Positions 1-6,023 of a stretch of 9,076 nucleotides of DNA are shown here, piece after piece. The DNA is from JBFHRE01 sp041591895 (GTDB lineage: Bacteria; Actinomycetota; Acidimicrobiia; Spongiisociales; ZC4RG35). The stretch covers positions 1-9,076 of the forward strand of contig JBFHRE010000097.1 in the NCBI GenBank assembly GCA_041591895.1. Reading direction: 5' to 3'. The notes below the pieces were generated by a model. The model saw nothing but the letters and a program-made list of their open reading frames with translations. It did not search any database and had not been told where the DNA came from. Each line of letters begins with the position of its first letter. The first letter of the stretch is position 1. The position numbers were made by a program, and so were the translations under genes.

Positions 1-1010
1 CAGCGCCAGTTGTCGACCTCGATCCGCAACCGGGCATAGGTCTCGGTGGTCGACGACTCGGGCACGCCGTCTTCTTCGAGATACCCGGGCACCGCCGTGC
101 CATTGATCGAACCTGCGGTGTAGCGACCACGGACGACGCTCTCCTCGGTGACCTGCCGGATCGCCTGGAGCAGCTTGACCTTCTCGTCACGGATGTGCTC
201 GGACGAGAACTTGACCGGGGGCTCCATCGCCACCAGGGACACCACCTGGAGCAGGTGGTTCTGGACGATGTCGCGGATGATGCCGGCGGCTTCGAAATAC
301 TTGATCCGACCTTCGAGCCCGATCGTCTCGGCGACCGTCACCTCGATTCGCTGGATCCGGTCCCGGTTCCAGGCGGATTCGAACAGCGGATTGGCAAACC
401 GGAAGACCAGAACGTTTTGGACGGTCTCTTTGGCCAGATAGTGGTCGATCCGATAGATCGCCTCCTCGGGGAACCGGCGGTGGAGCATCTGATTCAGTTC
501 CACAGCCGAGTCGACATCGACTCCGAACGGCTTCTCCACCACCACCCGGATGGTTCCGGTGGATCGAGTCAGTCCGACGGCTGCCAGACCCGCCACGGTG
601 TCCTCGAACACCCCGGGCGGAACCGCCAGGTAGAAGATTCGATTGCCCGGCAGCCCGGACGCGGACTCGAGTTCGTCGATGCGCCCCCCGAGGGCGTCGA
701 ATCCTTCGCCGATTCGGAAGTAGTGCAACCGCTCCAGCAGGCGGGCCAGCGCCTCACCATCGATCCCCATGTCGGTCAGGGCCTCGGCGACGAGCGCGCG
801 ATACGACGCATCGTCATGCTCGCTGGTGGCCACCGCCAGCACCTCGAGCCTGTCCCGATGCTCGCGCCGTTCGAGCAGGTGGCACAGCGACGGCAGCAGT
901 TTGCGGCGGGCGAGGTCGCCCGTACCCCCGAACAGCACGATGAGGTGCGGCGGAAACTCCGCAGTGGCAGCCGCCGGTCTCGGCTCTCCCCCGGTCCCGG
1001 TAAACGTCAC
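1..1010 (-). CDS. zwf: Glucose-6-phosphate 1-dehydrogenase, C-terminus cut by window edge
   Basis: Cytosolic enzyme oxidising glucose 6-phosphate to 6-phosphogluconolactone with NAD(P)+, the entry step of the oxidative pentose phosphate pathway. Seen: about 336 N-terminal residues. A dinucleotide-binding motif GGTGDLARRKLLP lies near residues 28-40. The active-site signature RIDHYLAKETVQN lies near residue 185 and holds the catalytic-region His and the substrate-binding Lys. It is followed by FANPLFESAWNRD and a RDIVQNHLLQV block, all typical of G6PD. The family is usually 480-510 residues, so about 150 residues lie beyond base 1. The start is GTG at 1010-1008, which overlaps the pgi stop as GTGA. 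I see no good Shine-Dalgarno, so translation is probably coupled to pgi. Oddity: the signature has Ala where DHYLGKE is most common, a substitution I recall from other homologues. The identification is secure; cofactor preference cannot be read from the sequence. Confidence 0.96.
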   Translation of the reverse strand, partial: MTFTGTGGEPRPAAATAEFPPHLIVLFGGTGDLARRKLLPSLCHLLERREHRDRLEVLAVATSEHDDASYRALVAEALTDMGIDGEALARLLERLHYFRIGEGFDALGGRIDELESASGLPGNRIFYLAVPPGVFEDTVAGLAAVGLTRSTGTIRVVVEKPFGVDVDSAVELNQMLHRRFPEEAIYRIDHYLAKETVQNVLVFRFANPLFESAWNRDRIQRIEVTVAETIGLEGRIKYFEAAGIIRDIVQNHLLQVVSLVAMEPPVKFSSEHIRDEKVKLLQAIRQVTEESVVRGRYTAGSINGTAVPGYLEEDGVPESSTTETYARLRIEVDNWR

Positions 1011-2578
1011 AGGGCCGCCAGAGAGACGAGAGCGCTGGCCGGGTCGTCGCCGAGGTCGATCCGGATCACCCGTCGTCCCGCTTCGACCATCGCGTCGTGG
1101 TCGCCGGCGGCCTGGGCGGCGATGATTCGGCCGAAGTCATGATCGGTCTCGGGAACCGACACGTGCGACTTCGGATGATCGACCAACTGGATGAACACCC
1201 CCGAATCGGGGCCACCCTTGTGGAGCTGGCCGGTCGAGTGGAGGAAGCGGGGACCGACTCCGAGGGTGGTTGCCCGGCCCGAACGCACCCCGACCGCTCG
1301 CCGAAGCGTGACAAGCTCCGAATCACAGCCATGGAGGTATGCCTGGATCCCGACGTAGTCGCCGGGTCGGGTCTCGTCGAGCAATTTCTCGAGTTGTGGC
1401 CTCGCCACCTCGACCGGGGTGGCCGGCGCGGTTGGCGCTTCGCCCGACATCGCATTACGGGCTGCCACCTTGGCGGCCTCGACATCGGGTTGGTCGAACG
1501 GGTGCACGCCGAGGATCTCGCCGGCGGCGGCCGTGGCAACCTCGGCCCGGAGGATCTCGGCCCCGATTGCGATGGGCGATTCCAACTCGACCCGGGTCAC
1601 GGGATGGCCGGCGGAAACGAGGGTCTCGAACGGGACCACCGGACCCTCACCCTTGAGACGGTATGTGAGGAACGTTCGGTCGTCGGCGTAATCGTCGAGC
1701 TGGACCTCTCCGGCCACCGGGACGATGCCGGTTCCGGTCTTGCCGAGGCTCTCGGCGATCAGTTGTTCCATCCAGGCCGGGAACGAAGCCAGCGCCTGTG
1801 ACGTATGGATCGTGAGTTTGTCGCGGCCCAACACCGCGAGGGTCCCCCACAGAGCACCAAGGTCGAGCGCCGCTTCGGCCGGATGGCGGGCCCGGGCCGC
1901 GAACGCCGCCGCCGAACCGAGCAGACCTTCGACATCCATGCCGATGATGGCTGCGGGGACGAGTCCGAACGGGGTCAAGGCCGAGTAACGACCGCCGACA
2001 TCGGGCGGCGAGGTGACAACAGACCGGAAGCCCCTCTCCTCGCCCAGTTTCGCCAGTCCCGACCCGGGATCGGTGATGGCCACGAATCGGGACCCGTCGC
2101 CGCCGGTCTCTGCGTAGAAATGACGGAACAGGGACAGCGTCTCGAGAGTGCCGCCGGACTTGGAGGAGACGATGAACGCAGAACTATCGACGTCGATCTT
2201 CGAGCCCATTGCGGTCACAGAGTCCGGGTGCGTCGAATCGAGGACGAGCAGGCGGGGCCGCCCTGGTACCGAGCCGAATATCTCGGCGAACATCTCCGGG
2301 GCGAGACTCGACCCGCCCATCCCGAGGAGCACCACCGTATCGATACCGGATTCGGCCAGATCGTCCGCCAGCGCAATGAACTCGGCCACCCGCGCCGACA
2401 TCGTCTCGTGGAGGTTGAGCCAACCGAGTCGGTTGGCCAATTCGGGGAGGTCGAACTCCGAATAGACTTTCGGATCGCCGGCCCACAGTCGACGGAAGAG
2501 GTCCCTTTGGTGCCAGCGACGCCAAGTGGTGGCGATCGCCGAACGATGGGCGGCCGGGATGTGTGACTCGATGAGCAT
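1007..2578 (-). CDS. pgi: Glucose-6-phosphate isomerase, stand-alone form of the transaldolase-PGI fusion type
   Basis: Interconverts glucose 6-phosphate and fructose 6-phosphate in the cytosol. Seen: 523 residues with two SIS-type sugar-isomerase regions. GMGGSSLAPE is at 86-95 and the phosphate-binding SSKSGGTLET at 138-147. ESLGKTG is at 276-282, HPFDQPDVEAAK at 359-370 and STGQLHKGG at 448-456. The N-terminal RLWAGDP stretch and the STGQLHKGG motif match the PGI half of bifunctional transaldolase/PGI proteins (family knowledge) rather than E. coli-type PGI. No transaldolase domain precedes it: the gene begins just after a divergent intergenic region. The chosen start is ATG at 2578. The frame stays open to 2761, but that extension is low-complexity, unconserved-looking and overlaps the divergent gene. 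GTG at 2611 is a weaker alternative. It overlaps zwf by 4 bases, so the two form an operon. No clear Shine-Dalgarno is present; a GATACT box 6 bases before ATG suggests a possible leaderless transcript. Confidence 0.94.
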   Translation of the reverse strand: MLIESHIPAAHRSAIATTWRRWHQRDLFRRLWAGDPKVYSEFDLPELANRLGWLNLHETMSARVAEFIALADDLAESGIDTVVLLGMGGSSLAPEMFAEIFGSVPGRPRLLVLDSTHPDSVTAMGSKIDVDSSAFIVSSKSGGTLETLSLFRHFYAETGGDGSRFVAITDPGSGLAKLGEERGFRSVVTSPPDVGGRYSALTPFGLVPAAIIGMDVEGLLGSAAAFAARARHPAEAALDLGALWGTLAVLGRDKLTIHTSQALASFPAWMEQLIAESLGKTGTGIVPVAGEVQLDDYADDRTFLTYRLKGEGPVVPFETLVSAGHPVTRVELESPIAIGAEILRAEVATAAAGEILGVHPFDQPDVEAAKVAARNAMSGEAPTAPATPVEVARPQLEKLLDETRPGDYVGIQAYLHGCDSELVTLRRAVGVRSGRATTLGVGPRFLHSTGQLHKGGPDSGVFIQLVDHPKSHVSVPETDHDFGRIIAAQAAGDHDAMVEAGRRVIRIDLGDDPASALVSLAAL

Positions 2579-2711
2579 CTCTGGAGTATCGCACGCAACC
2601 CGATCTGTCACTCGGGCAGCGTCCAATCGATCGCGAATAGATTCCGTGCCGCCATGGGAACCGGGTTGACTGGTGGCATCGTCCAACCGGCAGCCTCGAC
2701 GAGGAGAAGTC
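2579..2711. promoter_or_regulatory. Divergent intergenic region between pgi and the TIMP-like gene
   Basis: These 133 bases must hold promoters for both directions. Towards pgi (minus strand) I see GTGACA (2611-2606), a 15-base spacer, GATACT (2590-2585), then 6 bases to the ATG at 2578. That spacing would place transcription start at or next to the start codon. Towards the TIMP-like gene, TTGACT at 2666-2671 is a good -35-like hexamer, but I find no convincing -10 at 16-18 bases. The Shine-Dalgarno GAGGAG at 2701-2706 sits 5 bases before the ATG at 2712 and supports that start. The promoter assignments are inference from weak matches. Confidence 0.4.
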
Positions 2712-3320
2712 ATGCGCACGCTGTTGTTCACATGGGTCGTTGGAATCGGGATGTTCGCCACGCTTCCGGGAGCGCTTGCATCCTGCGCCGAACCGCTCCC
2801 GCTCGAAGAAGCCTTCGACCAGACCCCGGCTGTGTTCGTGGGAACGGTCGAAGCTGTCGAGTTTCAAGGACGTCTCGCGCACGTCGCGGTCGACGGGGTG
2901 TGGAAGGGGGACGTGGCGGCCGAGGTGCGGGTTCAAGGGACCGACACCCTCGACCCCAACATGATGACCTCGATCGACCGCACGTATCAGGTCGGGACGA
3001 TCTACGTGTTCTTCGTCAATCCGGGCGGTGTCGGGTTCACCGACAACGGTTGCACCAACACCGCCGTCGCCGAAGCAGACCTCATGGCGAAGCTCGACAC
3101 CCTCAACGGCGCCCCTGCCACCGCGCCGGTCGCCACCGACACCACAACCGTCCCCGAAGATACCGGCACCGCCATGGGGTGGATCGCCGGCGGAATCCTG
3201 GGCGTCATCGGTCTGGCCGGTATTGCCGGGGCGATGCGGATGCGACGAGCCCGCAGCCTGCCCGAGATCGAAGGGTTCAGCGCTGCTCAGCCCACCGAGC
3301 AGCGGAGATCCCAGTCATAG
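2712..3320 (+). CDS. Secreted/membrane-anchored TIMP/netrin-like OB-fold domain protein
   Basis: Exported protein of 202 residues with unknown specific role. Seen: a hydrophobic N-terminal signal (residues 1-24) ending LAS|C, then SCAEP and a domain with VFVGTVEAVE (41-50), a V-DGVWKGD block (60-67), Y-VGTIYVFFVNPGG (92-106) and DNGCTN (111-116). This pattern of an early Cys, VFxGxV, VxxVWKG and a late Cys resembles bacterial proteins with a TIMP/NTR-type OB fold (family knowledge). A Thr/Pro/Ala-rich linker (131-153) leads to a transmembrane helix (about 155-176), followed by an Arg-rich tail that should face the cytoplasm. Only two Cys are present, C25 and C114. They could form a disulfide, or C25 could be a lipobox cysteine, because L-A-S-C fits the lipobox pattern. 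Start ATG 2712 has GAGGAG 5 bases upstream. The 3' end overlaps the convergent DUF547 gene by 34 bases. Not expected to be a real metalloprotease inhibitor without experiment. Confidence 0.85.
   Translation: MRTLLFTWVVGIGMFATLPGALASCAEPLPLEEAFDQTPAVFVGTVEAVEFQGRLAHVAVDGVWKGDVAAEVRVQGTDTLDPNMMTSIDRTYQVGTIYVFFVNPGGVGFTDNGCTNTAVAEADLMAKLDTLNGAPATAPVATDTTTVPEDTGTAMGWIAGGILGVIGLAGIAGAMRMRRARSLPEIEGFSAAQPTEQRRSQS
3281..3304. terminator. Perfect inverted repeat at the convergent TIMP-like/DUF547 junction
   Basis: CGCTGCTC (3281-3288) and GAGCAGCG (3297-3304) form a perfect 8-bp GC-rich stem with an 8-base loop. It lies where the two convergent coding regions overlap: one stop is at 3318-3320 (plus) and the other at 3289-3287 (minus). 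It is well placed to be a bidirectional terminator, but no T-run follows on either side, so it would be of the U-less kind often proposed in high-GC bacteria. A chance repeat within two overlapping coding regions is possible. Confidence 0.4.
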
Positions 3321-4045
3321 GGTTGGTATTCGATCCGATCGAAGGTCGGGGGGATCGCCGTCCACGATCTGAGCGACTCCACCACCGCCCGCCGACGCGA
3401 CGAAATCAGCGTCGGCATTCTCTCGGGTCGGACGAAATCGGAACCGAACCAGGAGAAGATCCGCGAGAGCCGGATCACGCCGTCGTCGACTACCAAACCA
3501 CCCGAGTTCAGGAACGAGCGCATTTGATCGTCGAGTTGGCGGTCGAGACTCGACGCTCGATAGGGCTCGTCCCGGAGCGTGGGACACGAGGCCGCTCCGC
3601 AGACGAGTGCGGCGTGGATCCTCGGGTCATTGAAACGCCGGACTTTGCCGTGCTCGATCCCGTCGAGCGACAGCGCAACGTTCGCCACGACGACCGCCAC
3701 CTGGTCGAACGCACCCGTCACTCTGAACATCGAATCGAGGCCGCGCATGCGTGCCTTGGCTGCGGTTCGAAGGGCGAGGGCGTTGTAGAGATTCAGCCAG
3801 TAGGCCAGCGATCCCTCCCGACTCATGGCGTCCGGGTCCGCAGTCGCCGCCTCGGTGATCACGGCGTCGAGGGCCTCGACTTCTTCGACCACAGAGTCGG
3901 GCCCGCCCGACGAGACCCGCTTCAGAATCGCTTCGAACATCGACCAATCGTGCTCCGCCGATCCGGCAGGCCGCGGTCGAGGAATGGCGATGATCGCCTT
4001 GAAGATCGACCAGCCGGCCATGATCGGATTCGGTCCATTCGCCAC
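3287..4045 (-). CDS. DUF547 family protein
   Basis: Protein of 252 residues, unknown biochemical activity. Seen: the DUF547 hallmark blocks in order: AYWLNLYNALAL (81-92), LSLDGIEHGKVRR (125-137), DPRIHAALVCGAASCPTLR (140-158), LSRIFSWFGSDF (193-204) and a terminal YQPYDWDLR (240-248). The conserved His144, Cys149 and Cys154 look like a functional site. The family is widespread in bacteria and plants without an assigned reaction (established knowledge). There is no clear signal peptide; residues 9-21 are only mildly hydrophobic, so it is probably cytosolic. GTG at 4045 is chosen because GGGGG lies 4 bases upstream (4054-4050); ATG at 4021 is an alternative costing 8 residues. It lies 57 bases after the response-regulator stop on the same strand, so it is likely the third gene of the kinase operon. 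Its 3' end overlaps the convergent TIMP-like gene. Confidence 0.9.
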   Translation of the reverse strand: MANGPNPIMAGWSIFKAIIAIPRPRPAGSAEHDWSMFEAILKRVSSGGPDSVVEEVEALDAVITEAATADPDAMSREGSLAYWLNLYNALALRTAAKARMRGLDSMFRVTGAFDQVAVVVANVALSLDGIEHGKVRRFNDPRIHAALVCGAASCPTLRDEPYRASSLDRQLDDQMRSFLNSGGLVVDDGVIRLSRIFSWFGSDFVRPERMPTLISSRRRAVVESLRSWTAIPPTFDRIEYQPYDWDLRCSVG

Positions 4046-4102
4046 GTTTCCCCCAACAGCCGCGCTCAGTCGGTCATTCCGGACGCGACGGGGTGGACCG
4101 GT

Positions 4103-4735
4103 TCAGACGATGCGGCGATTCGAGGCCCAGCGGGCCAATTCGTGTCGGTTCGAGAGCTGGAGCTTGCGGAGAACGGCCGACACGTGCGATTCGACTGTCT
4201 TGATGCTGATGGAGAGCCGTGACGCCACCTGCTTGTACGAATATCCCCGGGCGATCTGGCGCAACACCTCTCGCTCCCGGGCGGTGAGCTGATCGAGCTC
4301 GGGATCGAGAGGGGTGGTCATCACTTCGGTGAATGCGTCCAGCACGAACCCGGCCAGACGGGGCGAGAAGACGGCGTCGCCGGCCTCGACCCTTGCAATC
4401 GCCTCGATCAGCTCGTGGGGAAGGATCGACTTGGTGACGTAACCCCGAGCCCCCGCTCGGATCATGGCGATCACGTCCTCGGCGGCGTCGGAAACGGACA
4501 GGGCGAGAAACCGGATGTCGGGGTGCGTCTCGGCGACGTTCTCTATGACGGCCAGACCACCGCCCCCGGGCATGTGGACATCGACCAGCACCACGTCCGG
4601 GTGGCTATCGCGGATCTGTCCTATGGCGGCATCGACGTCGTCCGCCACCCCCACCACCTCGACCGCCTCCTCGAGCTCGGCCCGGACGCCGGACAGAAAC
4701 AGGCGGTGATCATCGACCAGGAACACCCTCGTCAT
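4103..4735 (-). CDS. LuxR/NarL-family two-component response regulator
   Basis: DNA-binding transcription regulator of 210 residues, partner of the kinase encoded immediately upstream. Seen: a receiver domain (about 1-118) with acidic pair D8/D9 in LVDDH, predicted phospho-acceptor D52 in VLVDVHMPGGGG, S80 and K102 (GYVTKS). A LuxR-type helix-turn-helix follows (about 148-208), starting LTAREREVLRQIARG and including SISIKTVESHVSAVLRKL. All key receiver residues are present. The start ATG (4735-4733) overlaps the kinase stop as ATGA, with a GGGGGTGA-like ribosome site inside the kinase 3' end, so the pair is translationally coupled. The domain order matches LiaR/VraR/NarL-type regulators. From the neighbourhood I infer that it acts on the divergent promoter at 5890-6020 and so controls both its own operon and the PspC-toastrack operon. 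An apparent longer reading frame upstream (to 5566) is a shadow of the kinase gene. Confidence 0.95.
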   Translation of the reverse strand: MTRVFLVDDHRLFLSGVRAELEEAVEVVGVADDVDAAIGQIRDSHPDVVLVDVHMPGGGGLAVIENVAETHPDIRFLALSVSDAAEDVIAMIRAGARGYVTKSILPHELIEAIARVEAGDAVFSPRLAGFVLDAFTEVMTTPLDPELDQLTAREREVLRQIARGYSYKQVASRLSISIKTVESHVSAVLRKLQLSNRHELARWASNRRIV

Positions 4736-5889
4736 TCCGGGCTCACCCCCATTCTCAGGTGGATTTCGGTCCCACCCCCGGCTTCGGATTCCACCTGAGC
4801 CGTGCCGCCGTGGCGCTCCACGCGCCGAACGATCGACTCGCTCAAGCCGCGACGATGGTCGGGCACCGTGGTCGGGTCGAATCCCTTCCCCTGGTCCGTG
4901 ACGAACAACTCGACCTGGCTCTCCCCCACCTCGATGAAGACCGACACCCGATCGGCGCCGGAATGCTTGGCTGCGTTGGTGATCGCCTCCCCGGCAGCTC
5001 CGGCCAGGGCCCGCATCGAATCGTCGAGCGGGACGTCGCCGACGGTCACGACCTCGACCGCGACGTCGAAGTCGGACTCGACCCGATCGGCCGCCGCCCG
5101 CACCGCTCCGGCCAACGACTCGGCGGACGCGTCCGCCTCCGACTCGAACAGCCACCGCCTCAGCTCTCGTTCCTGGGCTCGGGCCAGCGTCGCCACCCGC
5201 TTGGGGTCGTCGGTGCGTTGGATCATCGCCAGCGTCTGGAGCACCGAGTCGTGCAGGTGGGCAGCCATGTCGGCTCGCTCCTCCTGGCGGATCCTCTCGC
5301 GCCGTTCCCGGGCCAGGTCGTCGATCGCCTTGTACAGCCACGGGCCGGCGGCAATCGCCATGCCCGCCACCGTCAGAAGGGCCGCCACCAGGCCGGGAGC
5401 GACCAGGGCGGGATCGAGATCGCCGAGAAGCACCAGACCGCCCAGAACAAACCCGGCGCCCACCACGATCCGGGCGCGTGCGTAGCGGGGATCGGCGAGT
5501 TTGAGGATGTCGAGCTTTCGTTCGGCAATCACCGCTCCCGCCATCACGACGATCGCCGCCGGCCACACCAGGTCGTCACCCGGCCATGGCAGGACACCGC
5601 GCAGGAACAGCAGGAGGCCGAACAGCGAGACCCCGAGTCCGAAGATCTGCCGGGACGAGACATGGTCCGACATTGGGACCGACCTCCCGACCCGGTCGAT
5701 GGTGGCGCCCCATGCGCCCGCATAGAGAAACGCTCCCAGGCCCCAAACCAATGACAGGATCACGAACGCGGCCCGCACGTACATGGCGGGAATGCCCAGG
5801 CGGTCGGCGATGCCGCCTGCGACACCGGCGATCATCCGGTCGTGTGGGCGCCGCGAAAACCCGACCCTGGCAGCGAGATCCTGGCTCAT
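4732..5889 (-). CDS. PspC-domain sensor histidine kinase (HisKA_3/HATPase_c)
   Basis: Membrane sensor kinase of 385 residues that should autophosphorylate and pass phosphate to the adjacent regulator. Seen: an N-terminal PspC domain (about 13-65: DRMIAGVAGGIADRLGIP, then a hydrophobic segment). Further hydrophobic segments lie near 82-100, 108-122, 140-157 and 161-184. A basic coiled linker (190-205) leads to a HisKA_3 phosphorylation box AHLHDSVLQTL with H213. An HATPase_c domain follows, with N box EAITNAAKHS (N305), G1 TDQGKGFDP (331-339) and a GGGTEIHLRM end. The PspC-HK architecture is known from actinobacterial relatives of the Psp/Lia envelope-stress systems. Start chosen at ATG 5889; TTG at 5898 would add 3 residues, and neither has a good Shine-Dalgarno. 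It is divergent from another PspC gene at 6024. The ligand is unknown; the lack of a large extracellular domain suggests sensing in the membrane or through a partner protein. Confidence 0.94.
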   Translation of the reverse strand: MSQDLAARVGFSRRPHDRMIAGVAGGIADRLGIPAMYVRAAFVILSLVWGLGAFLYAGAWGATIDRVGRSVPMSDHVSSRQIFGLGVSLFGLLLFLRGVLPWPGDDLVWPAAIVVMAGAVIAERKLDILKLADPRYARARIVVGAGFVLGGLVLLGDLDPALVAPGLVAALLTVAGMAIAAGPWLYKAIDDLARERRERIRQEERADMAAHLHDSVLQTLAMIQRTDDPKRVATLARAQERELRRWLFESEADASAESLAGAVRAAADRVESDFDVAVEVVTVGDVPLDDSMRALAGAAGEAITNAAKHSGADRVSVFIEVGESQVELFVTDQGKGFDPTTVPDHRRGLSESIVRRVERHGGTAQVESEAGGGTEIHLRMGVSPE

Positions 5890-6020
5890 GAGTGACAATG
5901 GTCCGACATCCGACGTCCCGACGCAATTGGGGATGCCCCTGAGGGATCCCTGAGGCGTCAGGGTAGGCGCAGGGTGATACCCGATAGACCGAAACCGGCC
6001 CAGTCCCTCATGCTGAGGAC
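5890..6020. promoter_or_regulatory. Divergent promoter region with GGG...CCC dyads and a direct repeat
   Basis: Shared upstream region of the kinase operon and the PspC-toastrack operon. Seen: three short perfect dyads: GGGGATGCCCC (5929-5939), AGGGATCCCT (5942-5951) and GGGTGATACCC (5972-5982). The middle one extends to an 18-bp near-palindrome (5938-5955, 16 of 18 positions symmetric). CCCTGAGG occurs twice (5937-5944 and 5948-5955), 11 bases apart, about one helical turn. CCGAC occurs three times (5903, 5910, 5918). No strong -35/-10 pair is obvious for either direction. A LuxR-type regulator encoded next door makes these candidate operator sites. On the plus strand, GAGG (6015-6018) is the likely ribosome site for the PspC-toastrack gene. 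Confidence 0.5.
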
Positions 6021-6023
6021 ATG

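Noticed and set aside
195..1142. Long plus-strand open frame opposite zwf and the pgi 3' end
   Set aside because: The antisense strand encodes an unmistakable G6PD; the plus-strand translation is low-complexity and matches no family. It is a GC-rich shadow.
2579..2761. Longer N-terminus for PGI (start at 2761)
   Set aside because: The additional 61 residues look non-conserved and would overlap the signal-peptide region of the divergent gene. Family similarity begins just after the ATG at 2578.
2654..4222. 522-residue plus-strand open frame
   Set aside because: It spans the TIMP-like gene in another frame and runs antisense through the DUF547 and regulator genes. It is rich in Arg/His/Gly and has no recognisable domain.
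4103..5566. Reading the regulator as a 487-residue fusion protein
   Set aside because: The frame is open upstream of the receiver domain only because it is out of frame inside the kinase gene. The extension is Arg/Gly-rich noise, and the ATG at 4735 has a standard ATGA overlap.
4759..5754. 331-residue plus-strand open frame opposite the kinase
   Set aside because: The minus strand has PspC, HisKA_3 and HATPase motifs in order; the plus-strand product has none.
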